This document shows, one piece after another, positions 55,519 to 63,980 of a DNA stretch of 64,000 bases. Source of the stretch: Roseburia sp. GTDB lineage: Bacteria > Bacillota > Clostridia > Lachnospirales > Lachnospiraceae. The stretch covers positions 224,964 to 288,963 of the forward strand of contig DMYD01000042.1 in assembly GCA_003483745.1 (NCBI GenBank), written 5' to 3'. The notes beneath the pieces were generated by a model, which was not told the DNA's origin, ran no database searches, and was given only the letters and a program-made list of their open reading frames with translations. Numbering within the stretch: the first letter of the stretch is position 1; every line of letters starts with the position of its first letter. The translations under genes and the position numbers were made by a program.

Positions 55519-56610
55519 ATGTCAAAAAGCATACCGGTTACAGATGGAACAAATGTAATTTATACGATTGAATTAAAGAATAATTTTAGTGACCTTTGTA
55601 AAGAACTGAACAGGCTTGACATCGGTTCTGAACGCAAGCTTTGTATTGTTACAGATTCTAATGTTGCCCCCTTATATGCAAAGGAAGTACGGGACCAGCT
55701 TTCTACAACATTTCCAAATGTATTTTTACATGTTTTTTCTGCCGGTGAAGCAAGTAAAAACACGGATACCGTTGGAACCTTATATCAATTTCTGATAGAG
55801 AATCACTTTGACAGAAAAGATATCTTATTAGCGCTTGGCGGGGGAGTCGTTGGTGACCTGACTGGTTTTACGGCAGCAACTTACTTACGGGGAATTGATT
55901 TCATACAAATTCCGACAACACTGCTTTCACAGGTAGACAGCAGTATTGGCGGCAAAACTGGCGTTGATTTTATGCAGTATAAAAATATGGTCGGAGCATT
56001 TTATCAGCCTAGATTAGTCTATATGAATCTGTCAGTACTTCATTCTCTTCCAAGGAAACAGATCGTGTCCGGAATGGGAGAGATTATCAAACATGGATTG
56101 ATCAAAGATGCTTCTTATTTTGAATGGCTTATCGCGCATGAAAAAAATATCTGGGCGTTAGATTCTGAAATTTTAGAAGAAATGATCTATATCAGCTGCA
56201 ATATCAAACGCGATGTGGTCGAGCGTGATCCAAAAGAGCAGGGAGAGCGCGCACTTCTTAATTTTGGTCACACAATCGGTCATGCTATTGAAAAGCTCTC
56301 TGATTTTTCACTTTACCATGGAGAATGTGTAGGACTTGGCATTGTTGCGGCATCGTATCTGTCCATGCAGCTTGGTCATATCTCAGAAGAAGATTTTCGT
56401 AAAATCAAAAATGCATTATCTCTTTTTGAACTGCCGACGTATATTGATGGATTTGATGCCAAAAAGGTTCTTTCCGCAACAAAATCGGACAAAAAAATGG
56501 TTGGAAACCAGGTTAAATTTATTTTGTTAAAAGAGATTGGCAATGCTTATATTTACCGCGAACTGACAGACGAACAGATTCTTGACGGCATCCGTTATGT
56601 CTGCCATTGA
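55519..56610 (+). CDS. aroB: 3-dehydroquinate synthase
   Basis: Second step of the shikimate pathway, forming 3-dehydroquinate from DAHP with NAD and a metal. The 363 residues include the NAD-binding GGGVVGDLTGF (about 111-121), YLRGI, DSSIGGKTGVD (about 140-150) and the metal-binding GEIIKHG and FGHTIGHA-E. GGAGGAG precedes the ATG. It is the only shikimate gene here and is followed by lspA with about 29 bases between. Confidence 0.95.
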   Translation: MSKSIPVTDGTNVIYTIELKNNFSDLCKELNRLDIGSERKLCIVTDSNVAPLYAKEVRDQLSTTFPNVFLHVFSAGEASKNTDTVGTLYQFLIENHFDRKDILLALGGGVVGDLTGFTAATYLRGIDFIQIPTTLLSQVDSSIGGKTGVDFMQYKNMVGAFYQPRLVYMNLSVLHSLPRKQIVSGMGEIIKHGLIKDASYFEWLIAHEKNIWALDSEILEEMIYISCNIKRDVVERDPKEQGERALLNFGHTIGHAIEKLSDFSLYHGECVGLGIVAASYLSMQLGHISEEDFRKIKNALSLFELPTYIDGFDAKKVLSATKSDKKMVGNQVKFILLKEIGNAYIYRELTDEQILDGIRYVCH

Positions 56611-56638
56611 AATTTATTTTCAAAGAAACGAGGACTCA

Positions 56639-57163
56639 ATGATACAACAATCTAAAAACATTCAAAAAAAAGCTTTTACCGGTATTATATGCTCAGTTAT
56701 CCTGATCTTATTAGATCAGTTTACAAAATATCTCGCAGTGCAGCATTTGAAAGATCAGATGCCTGTTGTTTTGTGGAAAAATGTTTTTGAACTCAGTTAT
56801 TTAGAAAACCGGGGTGCAGCATTTGGCATTCTTCAGGGGAAACAGTGGCCGCTTATCATTTTCACGGTAATTGTCCTAATTATTATCACATATTTTTATC
56901 TGATGCGTATCCCATCCGAAAAACACTTTGGATTGCTCAATGGAATCGCCATTTTGTTTTTTGCAGGTGCGATCGGTAACTTTATTGACCGGGTTATGCA
57001 GGGATATGTTGTTGATTTTTTTTATTTCAGACTCATTAACTTTCCAGTGTTCAATGTTGCAGATATTTATGTGACAGTAGCTGCCATACTTTTAATTTTA
57101 TGTCTGCTGTTTTATAAAGAAGATGATTTTGAACGTATTCTTCCCACAAAAAAGGAATCATAA
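56639..57163 (+). CDS. lspA: Signal peptidase II (lipoprotein signal peptidase)
   Basis: Aspartic membrane protease that removes the signal peptide of prolipoproteins. The 174 residues have four membrane helices and both catalytic aspartates: NFIDRV (about 117) and FNVADIYV (about 139). The internal ATG at 56639 follows GAGGA; the longer frame reaches into aroB without a ribosome site. The operon usually continues into rluD, as here, but with a 128-base structured gap. Confidence 0.95.
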   Translation: MIQQSKNIQKKAFTGIICSVILILLDQFTKYLAVQHLKDQMPVVLWKNVFELSYLENRGAAFGILQGKQWPLIIFTVIVLIIITYFYLMRIPSEKHFGLLNGIAILFFAGAIGNFIDRVMQGYVVDFFYFRLINFPVFNVADIYVTVAAILLILCLLFYKEDDFERILPTKKES

Positions 57164-57171
57164 TTTACACG

Positions 57172-57284
57172 GCTATTTGTTTCTGAGCAAAAACAAATAG
57201 CTTTGATGGCAAGGCATAAAAAACATGCCTCCGAGAATTTGAGATTCTCGTCGCCTCTTCGCAACAAGTTGCTCAGAAATGAGG
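57172..57284 (+). promoter_or_regulatory. Structured leader upstream of the rluD-family gene
   Basis: The gap between lspA and the next gene holds several overlapping helices. Hairpin A is GCTATTTGTTT / AAACAAATAGC (57172-57182, 57191-57201). Hairpin B is AGGCAT / ATGCCT (57212-57230). Hairpin C is CGAGAAT / ATTCTCG (57232-57250). A perfect 11-bp long-range helix TTTCTGAGCAA (57180-57190) with TTGCTCAGAAA (57269-57279) excludes hairpin A and ends two bases before the GAGG ribosome site at 57281-57284. The folds look like a switch controlling the site or processing. Confidence 0.6.
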
Positions 57285-57290
57285 ATTTTT

Positions 57291-58223
57291 ATGAAACAGG
57301 AAACTTTTGAAATAGAGGCAGAATATGAAGGAGAACGCTTAGATAAATATCTAAGCGTTATTTTTGAACAATCTAAGAATTCTTCAACCTCGCCTTCACG
57401 TTCTTTTTTCCAAAAATTGATTAAGGACGGGCATGTAAAAGTAAATGATTCTATCGAAAAAGCAAATTACCGTCTGCATATGGATGATCTTGTGAGTGTG
57501 GAAATTCCCGATGCCGTGGAAACACCAATTCTTCCGGAAGATATCCCGCTTGATATTTTATATGAAGATGACGACCTTCTCGTTGTCAATAAACCGAAAG
57601 GAATGGTTGTACATCCATCTGCCGGTCATTATTCAGGCACTTTGGTCAATGCGATCATGTTTCACTGCAAGGATAGTCTTTCCGGCATTAACGGCGAAAT
57701 ACGACCAGGGATCGTGCACCGGATCGATATGGACACAACCGGCTCTTTAATCGTATGTAAAAACGATGAAAGTCACGTTAAAATTGCAGAACAGATCAAA
57801 GCGCATAGTGTTAACCGCAGATACCGCGGTATTGTATACGGCGTTGTAAAGGACGATGAAGGAACCATCAATGCACCCATCGGCAGACATCCGACCAACC
57901 GAAAAAAGATGGCGATCAATGAAAAAAATGGAAAACCAGCGATTACGCATTATAAGGTACTGGAACGCTTTTCCAATTACACCTATATGGAATTTAAATT
58001 AGAGACGGGCAGAACACATCAGATCCGCGTTCATATGGCAAGTATCGGTCATCCGTTACTTGGCGATGCTGTATATTCCAGCGGAAAAAGTCCATTTAAA
58101 ACACAAGGACAGACACTACATGCCATGACGATTGGTTTTATTCACCCACGTACTAAGGAATATATGGAGATATCAGCACCACTTCCAGAATATTTTTTGA
58201 AAATATTGAAAAGTTTACATTAA
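57291..58223 (+). CDS. RluD-family pseudouridine synthase
   Basis: Isomerises uridines in 23S rRNA or another RNA. The 310 residues include an N-terminal S4 domain (about 12-80) and the catalytic motif HRIDMDTTGSLIV (about 144-156), a form of the RLD-x-x-TSG motif with the aspartate retained; GRTHQIRVHM follows at about 241. The family member (RluD, RluC or YlyB-type) cannot be fixed by eye; the lspA-neighbour position matches Bacillus ylyB. ATG 57291 with GAGG upstream is preferred to the start four codons earlier. Confidence 0.9.
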   Translation: MKQETFEIEAEYEGERLDKYLSVIFEQSKNSSTSPSRSFFQKLIKDGHVKVNDSIEKANYRLHMDDLVSVEIPDAVETPILPEDIPLDILYEDDDLLVVNKPKGMVVHPSAGHYSGTLVNAIMFHCKDSLSGINGEIRPGIVHRIDMDTTGSLIVCKNDESHVKIAEQIKAHSVNRRYRGIVYGVVKDDEGTINAPIGRHPTNRKKMAINEKNGKPAITHYKVLERFSNYTYMEFKLETGRTHQIRVHMASIGHPLLGDAVYSSGKSPFKTQGQTLHAMTIGFIHPRTKEYMEISAPLPEYFLKILKSLH

Positions 58224-58378
58224 ATTTTGAAAAATTGTTTTATTTTTCGAGAAAGTGTAGTATAATTATACAAAAGGAACAGATGTCTCCATATTAAATT
58301 CAAATATTTTGTATATATCATACAAATCTTTTGTAATATGTAATGACAATCTGATGCAAAAGAAAGTGGGGGATTTTT

Positions 58379-59008
58379 ATGTCAAATAAGATATATACCA
58401 TTGGACGTGAATTTGGAAGCGGAGGTAAAGCAGTCGGTGAGGCGCTTGCTGACAGACTTGGTATCGAATTATACGATAAAGAATTATTACAGCAGGCGGC
58501 AAAAGACAGTGGTTTTTGCGAAGAAATTTTTGAAAATCATGATGAAAAACCAACCAGCAGTTTTTTATATTCACTGGTTATGGATACATATTCCGTTGGA
58601 AGTTATAATTCTTCACCATTTTTGGATATGCCATTGAACCATAAAGTATTCCTTGCACAGTTTGAAACAATCAAAAAGATTGCAGATCGTGAATCCTGTG
58701 TTATCGTCGGCAGATGTGCGGATTATGCATTGGCAGATTATACGGACTGCATCAACATTTTTATTCATGCAGATATGGAGAAACGTATCAAAGCTGTCAG
58801 CAAACGTCTGAATATCACAGAAAACAAGGCGAAAGATCTGATCCAGAAAAAGGATAAACAACGTGCCAGCTATTACAATTATTATTCCAGCAAACACTGG
58901 GGCGATTCCAACAGCTATCATTTGACTCTTGATGCAGGAAAACTTGGTATTGATGGATGTGTCGATATGATTTTAAAATTCCGTGAAATTATGGATGCAC
59001 AGAAATAA
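58379..59008 (+). CDS. Cytidylate-kinase-like protein
   Basis: A 209-residue P-loop kinase of the cytidylate kinase-like (Cytidylate_kin2) group. GREFGSGGKAVGEALADRLG (about 9-28) holds the phosphate loop, and CVIVGRCADYAL (about 108-119) is also typical. It is found alone in many clostridia with unknown substrate; it is distinct from CMP kinase Cmk. A good -10 (TATAAT at 58261-58266) lies in the 155-base gap upstream, and a terminator follows. Confidence 0.82.
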   Translation: MSNKIYTIGREFGSGGKAVGEALADRLGIELYDKELLQQAAKDSGFCEEIFENHDEKPTSSFLYSLVMDTYSVGSYNSSPFLDMPLNHKVFLAQFETIKKIADRESCVIVGRCADYALADYTDCINIFIHADMEKRIKAVSKRLNITENKAKDLIQKKDKQRASYYNYYSSKHWGDSNSYHLTLDAGKLGIDGCVDMILKFREIMDAQK

Positions 59009-59030
59009 AATAATACAATAGAATGTTTTA

Positions 59031-59072
59031 AAATCCCCATGAAAGCTTAGAAAAGTCTTGATGGGGATTTTT
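59031..59072 (+). terminator. Terminator after the cytidylate-kinase-like gene
   Basis: A perfect 10-bp stem (AAATCCCCAT / ATGGGGATTT) with a 20-base loop ends in T bases. The following 180 bases up to dtd show no gene. Confidence 0.7.
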
Positions 59073-59255
59073 CATGTTTGTTGCCGACACAGCGTATATT
59101 GAGTTAATAAGCTACAGTCTATTTGCTTCCGAATATAACTATTCGTTAAACAAGCGTTTTGCGAATATATAGAAATCACTTCAAATATACTATTGCACAC
59201 TTTTTCATGATCATTTTTGTCCTTAAAATGATCATTATTTTTTTAGATCCATTTA

Positions 59256-59708
59256 TTACCGAATAATTTCTTCAGAGTCAAGAATGATCGTAAAAGGTCC
59301 TTCATTTACAAGGGATATTTTCATATCAGCGCCAAAAATTCCTTGTTCAACAACTGGGATCTGCATTTTGCAGCTATTAACAATATAAGTATACAGTTCC
59401 TTTGCCATATCTGGTTTTCCGGCATTCGTAAAAGATGGCCGGTTTCCCTTTCGGCAATCTGCATATAAGGTGAACTGTGATATCAATAACAAACTTCCTT
59501 CCACGTCTTTAAGTGATAAATTTGTTTTTCCATCAGAATCTTCAAAAATACGAAGTGCAATTAATTTTTTTATCATTTTATCTGCAATTTCTTTTGTATC
59601 GGAATCAGAAATTCCAATTAGTACCAAAAAACCTTTTTGGATACTGCCAGTCAGCTGTTCATCTACACGGCATGCAGCCGAGTTCACACGTTGCACTACA
59701 AACTTCAT
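59256..59708 (-). CDS. dtd: D-aminoacyl-tRNA deacylase
   Basis: Homodimeric proofreading enzyme that hydrolyses D-amino acids from tRNA. The 150 residues contain [17 protein letters not shown] (about 78-94) and the second motif NEGPFT (about 137-142), which carries the cis Gly-Pro that rejects L-amino acids. It starts with the family [13 protein letters not shown]. It is transcribed away from the ttcA-like gene. Confidence 0.95.
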   Translation of the reverse strand: MKFVVQRVNSAACRVDEQLTGSIQKGFLVLIGISDSDTKEIADKMIKKLIALRIFEDSDGKTNLSLKDVEGSLLLISQFTLYADCRKGNRPSFTNAGKPDMAKELYTYIVNSCKMQIPVVEQGIFGADMKISLVNEGPFTIILDSEEIIR

Positions 59709-59926
59709 TTTTATATTCTCCTTTTTTATATTTCATACAAAATCCTATTAAAATTTTTATATAACAGATTCTGTTATAAATTTAACATATTTTGAACCAG
59801 TTGCCTACTATTCTATGTTCAATATTTAGTATATTTTTCACATTGCTTCCCGAAAAATAAATACAATTTTGTTTTAAAATATTGTATAATAAAGAAAGTT
59901 CTATACGGACAAGAATGGAGATTTAT

Positions 59927-60661
59927 ATGAAACTGCAACAACTGTACAGCTATACAAGAAAAGCTATTGACCAATATCAGCTGATAGAATCTGGGGATAA
60001 AATCGCTATCGGTATTTCCGGTGGAAAAGATTCTCTCACGCTCTTATATGCCTTGAGTGGATTGCGTCGATTTTATCCAAAAAAATTCGAGTTGGTAGCT
60101 GTGACAGTAAATCTCGGCTATGAAAGCTTTGATTTCACACAAGTTTCAGAACTATGTCGGGTGCTTGATGTTCCATATCATATTGTAAATACAGAAATCG
60201 CAAAAATTCTTTTTGAAGATCGAAATGAAAAACCTACCTGTTCCCTGTGTGCTAAAATGCGCAAAGGTGCATTAAACCAGGCAATCAAAGAACTTGGCTG
60301 CAATAAAGTTGCCTATGCACATCATATGGATGACGTGATTGAAACAGCTTTTTTATCCATGATCTATGAGGGACGTTTTTATGTATTTCCACCAAAAACT
60401 TATATGGAAGATTCTGATCTTACAATCATCCGTCCTCTGATCTATGTATCTGAGGCAGAAGTAAAAGGCTTTCAAAATAAATATCAACTTCCTGTTGTAA
60501 AGAACCCCTGTCCGATGGATGGCAATACAAAGCGGGAATATGTAAAAAAACTCATCCGGCAATTAAATCTCGATAATCCCGGAGTTAAAACAAAACTGTT
60601 TCATGCAGTCTGTACTGGAAAGATCCCCGGATGGACACCTGATACCGGCAATTACAATTAA
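59927..60661 (+). CDS. TtcA-like tRNA 2-thiocytidine biosynthesis protein
   Basis: PP-loop ATPase of 244 residues. SGGKDS (about 36-41) is the PP motif; CSLC (about 105-108) and a later cysteine in NPCPMD fit the cysteine set that holds the Fe-S cluster in TtcA, which thiolates C32 of some tRNAs. It is shorter than E. coli TtcA (311). TATAAT at 59885-59890 provides a likely -10. The start at 59927 follows GGAG; the longer frame starts at TTG in the promoter region. Confidence 0.85.
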   Translation: MKLQQLYSYTRKAIDQYQLIESGDKIAIGISGGKDSLTLLYALSGLRRFYPKKFELVAVTVNLGYESFDFTQVSELCRVLDVPYHIVNTEIAKILFEDRNEKPTCSLCAKMRKGALNQAIKELGCNKVAYAHHMDDVIETAFLSMIYEGRFYVFPPKTYMEDSDLTIIRPLIYVSEAEVKGFQNKYQLPVVKNPCPMDGNTKREYVKKLIRQLNLDNPGVKTKLFHAVCTGKIPGWTPDTGNYN

Positions 60662-60674
60662 AATGAGGATTACC

Positions 60675-61724
60675 ATGAAAGAAAAAGCATATTACGAAAC
60701 AATAAATGTAAAAAATGAGGTAAAATTAAGAAAATTATTAGAGGCACTACCGCCCTTTTGCAAGCAGTTTTTTATCGGTATTGAAGCAACAAGTTCTTCA
60801 AGGACAAAAATTGCATACGCATATGATATTGGCTGTTTCTTTGATTATCTGCACACACATAATCCCATCTGTGCAAAAATGGAAATTACAGATTTTCCTA
60901 TTTCCATTTTAGATAAAATCACACCTATGGACATTGAAGAATATCTTTCTTATCTGAAATATTACGAAAAAGATGGAACGGAACACACCAACGACGAAGG
61001 AGGTCTGAAGCGCAAACTTTGTGCACTGCGCTCCTTTTATCATTATTATTATAGAAATGGCCTGATTGAAGATGATCCCACCGTCAAAGTAGATATGCCA
61101 AAGATACATGAAAAAAATATTATCCGTCTGGATGTAGATGAAGTTGCAAAACTTCTTGACGAGGTAGAATCCGGTGAAAATCTCACTGCAAGACAGCAAC
61201 AGTATCACGAGAAGACAAAAGTCCGGGATCTGGCAATGATGACACTTTTATTAGGAACCGGTATTCGTGTATCAGAATGTGTCGGTCTTGATATAGAGGA
61301 TGTTGACTTTAAAAATAATGGAATCAAAATCCACCGTAAAGGTGGCGCAGAGGTTGTCGTTTATTTTGGGGAAGAAGTCCGCAAAGCTCTTATGGATTAT
61401 ATGGTAGAACGCCAGAAAATCACTGCAGCGGACGGAAGTATCAATGCATTCTTTTTATCGTTACAAAATAAGCGTATAAGTGTCCGTTCCGTCGAAAATA
61501 TGGTAAAAAAATATTCTAAACTGGTAACAACATTAAAGCATATTACACCGCATAAACTTCGCAGCACCTATGGTACATCACTCTATCGCGAGACCGGTGA
61601 TATTTATCTGGTTGCTGATGTTCTTGGACATAAAGATGTCAATACAACCCGTAAGCACTATGCTGCGCTTGATGATGAAAGACGCCGCAGTGCCGCCAAA
61701 TATGTCAAATTACGGGAAGTCTGA
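60675..61724 (+). CDS. Tyrosine recombinase (XerC/XerD-like)
   Basis: Site-specific DNA recombinase of 349 residues with an N-terminal SAM-like core-binding domain (about 15-150) and a C-terminal catalytic domain. The residues R (GTGIRVSE, about 198), K (IHRKGG, about 222), H-x-x-R (HKLRSTYGT, about 293-296), H (LGHKD) and nucleophile Y (RKHYA, about 329) are all present. No phage genes, att-like repeats or tRNA are nearby, so a chromosomal Xer-like role is more likely than integrase. ATG 60675 with TGAGGAT upstream is preferred over the long frame start inside the ttcA-like gene. Confidence 0.88.
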   Translation: MKEKAYYETINVKNEVKLRKLLEALPPFCKQFFIGIEATSSSRTKIAYAYDIGCFFDYLHTHNPICAKMEITDFPISILDKITPMDIEEYLSYLKYYEKDGTEHTNDEGGLKRKLCALRSFYHYYYRNGLIEDDPTVKVDMPKIHEKNIIRLDVDEVAKLLDEVESGENLTARQQQYHEKTKVRDLAMMTLLLGTGIRVSECVGLDIEDVDFKNNGIKIHRKGGAEVVVYFGEEVRKALMDYMVERQKITAADGSINAFFLSLQNKRISVRSVENMVKKYSKLVTTLKHITPHKLRSTYGTSLYRETGDIYLVADVLGHKDVNTTRKHYAALDDERRRSAAKYVKLREV

Positions 61725-61760
61725 GCAAGATTATATTCTACAAAAATATTATGAATTAAA

Positions 61761-61799
61761 AAAATTGCTATATGATGTAAAATATCATATAGCAATTTT
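61761..61799. terminator. Bidirectional terminator between recombinase and plsC-like gene
   Basis: A perfect 16-bp stem (AAAATTGCTATATGAT / ATCATATAGCAATTTT) with a 7-base loop lies between convergent genes. Confidence 0.88.
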
Positions 61800-61813
61800 G
61801 AGAATCTATTATA

Positions 61814-62539
61814 TTATGTCTCTGGCAACAATATGCTATCAATTTTTTCCTGAATCCTGTGCTGAACCAGTTCTGCAATCTCATGTGTTTTCAAAGAACC
61901 ATATTCATCGAACAAAATAGGCTTCAGATAGTGCACCTGTGTTGTTACAGGTCCTAAATTAAAACTGTTAAAAACTTTATAAGAATCAATCAGTGCAACC
62001 GGTATGATCGGTGCCTTTGTCTTTAAAGCAATTTTAAAACTTCCGGCTTTAAAATCACATACATTATTGCGGTTATTAAAATCATATCCACCTTCCGGAA
62101 AAAGAATATAACGTTTTCCTTTTTTTACCTCTTCTGAAACATCATTGATAATTGTGAGTGCCTGTCTCACATCTTTCTTATCCAAACGTTTTCCCTGCAG
62201 CAGATCAATAAACTCCCGAACGAGGATCGTATTGGACTTTGCACGGTCCATAACAATGGAACATGGATTTTTATGCGTATAAATAATACCAAGTGCGTCA
62301 TATTTTCCCTGATGGTTTGGATACATCATATAGCCGCCTTCCGCCGGGAGATTTCCCAGACCGTATGCCTTTGTTTTAATCCCACCTGTAGTTTTCATAA
62401 GGCGAATCACATGGCGTGCAAGCTCATATCGCTCTTCTTCTGAATATTTTTCAGGATGATCCGCTTCCTTACGCATCTTTGGAATCATATATGGTGCCCT
62501 GAAAAGGTTCATAAGAATTACATAAATAAACTTTAACAT
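61814..62539 (-). CDS. 1-acyl-sn-glycerol-3-phosphate acyltransferase (PlsC-like)
   Basis: Adds the second acyl chain in phospholipid synthesis at the membrane. The protein has an N-terminal hydrophobic segment, the acyltransferase motif NHQGKYD (H-X4-D) at about residue 75, and FPEGG about 150, the usual lysophospholipid acyltransferase pair. Two starts are possible: ATG 62539, with GGAGG 14 bases upstream and a more typical N-terminus MLKFIYVILMNLF, and ATG 62569 with a weak AGG site, which would add ten polar residues; the shorter is reported. Confidence 0.85.
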   Translation of the reverse strand: MLKFIYVILMNLFRAPYMIPKMRKEADHPEKYSEEERYELARHVIRLMKTTGGIKTKAYGLGNLPAEGGYMMYPNHQGKYDALGIIYTHKNPCSIVMDRAKSNTILVREFIDLLQGKRLDKKDVRQALTIINDVSEEVKKGKRYILFPEGGYDFNNRNNVCDFKAGSFKIALKTKAPIIPVALIDSYKVFNSFNLGPVTTQVHYLKPILFDEYGSLKTHEIAELVQHRIQEKIDSILLPET

Positions 62540-62663
62540 AACTTCAACGCTATCCTCCGTACCTGGCATATGACCTGAATATCATCTTTTCCATTTGAGA
62601 TATTTTCATGCCGAATGTAACTATTATAGCTTATTTTGAAGAAAAATACAACAATCCTGCATA

Positions 62664-62691
62664 CTGCTATTTTTTAGCTGCTATTTTTTAG
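62664..62691. repeat. 14-bp perfect tandem duplication
   Basis: CTGCTATTTTTTAG occurs twice in tandem in the intergenic region downstream of the LysM gene; the rest of this 250-base gap shows no gene or clear terminator. Confidence 0.8.
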
Positions 62692-62788
62692 TAACCTTTC
62701 ACTGTAACTTTATGATGAAATACCTTTTCATATTATCCGAGTATGTATTGATTTCAAAACTCCTGGGCGTTTGCTTAAATCCAGATAT

Positions 62789-63121
62789 CTACTTTAAATA
62801 TTCTGCCGAATAATATGGTACCGTCAGATATTCCCCCTCGTGGATATCATCCGGAAAGATATGATTGATCATACATACTTCCTCTATATAGGCAGAAGTA
62901 TTTTTATAATCATCTGTCATATAAATGCCTGCAATATCATTCAGTGTCTGTCCTGATGTAATCTGTATGCTGGTATAATATTTATAAGCACTTGTCTCAT
63001 CGGCTGCCTGTGCCCGGATTGAGCCGAAACAGACAGAACAGATTATTACAAATAATATCATTGATAATGCGATTAAAAAAACTGATTTCTGATTTTTTCC
63101 ATTTACTCTTCTGCTTCTCAT
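62789..63121 (-). CDS. LysM-domain protein, YneA-like SOS division inhibitor candidate
   Basis: The 110 residues have one N-terminal membrane segment (about 14-36, possible cleavage after AQA) and an extracytoplasmic LysM-like domain (about 48-105, ITSGQTLNDIAGIY). In Bacillus yneA lies divergent from lexA, is LexA controlled, and delays division during the SOS response; the same arrangement, size, topology and LexA boxes are seen here, so an equivalent role is inferred. Confidence 0.82.
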   Translation of the reverse strand: MRSRRVNGKNQKSVFLIALSMILFVIICSVCFGSIRAQAADETSAYKYYTSIQITSGQTLNDIAGIYMTDDYKNTSAYIEEVCMINHIFPDDIHEGEYLTVPYYSAEYLK

Positions 63122-63140
63122 AAATAACCTCCATCATATG

Positions 63141-63167
63141 CGAACATTTGTTACGAACAACTGTTTG
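63141..63167. promoter_or_regulatory. Two overlapping LexA boxes
   Basis: CGAACATTTGTTAC (63141-63154) and CGAACAACTGTTTG (63154-63167) share one base. The second matches the Gram-positive consensus CGAAC-N4-GTTYG perfectly; the first has one mismatch. They lie at the 5' end of the yneA-like transcript. Confidence 0.85.
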
Positions 63168-63176
63168 TATATCTGT

Positions 63177-63205
63177 ATATTAATACACGAACATTTGTTT
63201 GTCAA
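63177..63205 (-). promoter_or_regulatory. Promoter of the yneA-like gene
   Basis: On the minus strand TTGACA and TAATAT are separated by exactly 17 bases, and the spacer contains a LexA box. Confidence 0.7.
63188..63201. promoter_or_regulatory. LexA box in the yneA-like promoter spacer
   Basis: CGAACATTTGTTTG matches the Gram-positive LexA/DinR consensus perfectly, between the -35 and -10 of the minus-strand promoter. Confidence 0.88.
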
Positions 63206-63214
63206 TAATAAAAT

Positions 63215-63228
63215 CGAACAAATTTTCG
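63215..63228. promoter_or_regulatory. LexA box near the lexA promoter
   Basis: CGAACAAATTTTCG differs from the consensus by one base and lies just upstream of the -35 of lexA. Confidence 0.65.
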
Positions 63229-63238
63229 GAATATACGT

Positions 63239-63267
63239 TTGCATTTCTATTCGTTTTATGATAAAAT
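63239..63267 (+). promoter_or_regulatory. Promoter of lexA
   Basis: TTGCAT and TAAAAT are separated by 17 bases, 50 bases before the lexA start. Confidence 0.5.
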
Positions 63268-63316
63268 GGACGCAGGATAAAATAATCCCATTACATGATT
63301 TAACAGGAGGCACTTT

Positions 63317-63934
63317 ATGGCATATGGCAAAATCAGCAGCAAACAGCGAGAAATTTTAGAATATATCAAGCAGGAAATTTTAAACAAAGGTTATCCGCCT
63401 GCAGTTCGGGAGATCTGTGAAGCAGTTCATCTAAAGTCAACCTCTTCTGTCCACTCGCATCTTGAGACATTAGAAAAGAATGGTTATATCCGGCGAGATC
63501 CAACAAAGCCACGCGCCATCGAGATTATTGATGACAATTTTAATTTAACCCGGCGCGAAGTTGTAAATGTTCCTATCATTGGTCAGGTAGCTGCCGGCCA
63601 GCCGTTACTTGCTGTTGAAAATATTGAGAATTATTTTCCGATTCCTACCGAATTTATGCCAAACGCAGAGACGTTTATGTTAAAGGTAAAGGGCGACAGC
63701 ATGATTAATGCCGGAATATTTGACGGCGATAAGATTCTTGTACAGAAGCAGCCTGATGCACAAAATGGAGATATTGTTGTTGCACTTGTAGATGATTCCG
63801 CAACAGTAAAGACTTTTTACAAAGAGGACGGTCACTATCGCCTACAGCCGGAAAATGATACCATGGACCCGATCATTGTGAATGAATGTTCAATTCTTGG
63901 TAAAGTATTTGGTATTATGCGATTCTTAAATTAA
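63317..63934 (+). CDS. lexA: SOS-response repressor LexA
   Basis: Represses SOS genes and self-cleaves when RecA is activated. The 205 residues have a winged helix (about 1-70, with EICEAVHLKSTSSVHSHL as recognition region), the Ala-Gly cleavage site in VAAGQPLL (about 91-92), the catalytic serine in GDSMINAG (about S127) and the lysine in ATVKTFY (about K165). All are intact. GGAGG lies before the ATG. It is autoregulated through the upstream box cluster. Confidence 0.97.
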   Translation: MAYGKISSKQREILEYIKQEILNKGYPPAVREICEAVHLKSTSSVHSHLETLEKNGYIRRDPTKPRAIEIIDDNFNLTRREVVNVPIIGQVAAGQPLLAVENIENYFPIPTEFMPNAETFMLKVKGDSMINAGIFDGDKILVQKQPDAQNGDIVVALVDDSATVKTFYKEDGHYRLQPENDTMDPIIVNECSILGKVFGIMRFLN

Positions 63935-63942
63935 AGAAAAAG

Positions 63943-63980
63943 GCAGCCGGTTTTCATTTTAAAAATCGGCTGCTTTTTTT
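63943..63980 (+). terminator. Terminator after lexA
   Basis: A 12-bp stem (GCAGCCGGTTTT / AAAATCGGCTGC, one wobble) is followed by seven T bases. Confidence 0.88.

Noticed and set aside
60675..61724. Tyrosine recombinase as a sign of an integrated phage or genomic island
   Set aside because: Neighbours are housekeeping genes (ttcA-like, plsC-like, lexA); no att repeats, tRNA or phage genes are visible.
63138..63359. 73-codon frame upstream of lexA
   Set aside because: It covers the LexA box cluster and promoters and overlaps the lexA start.
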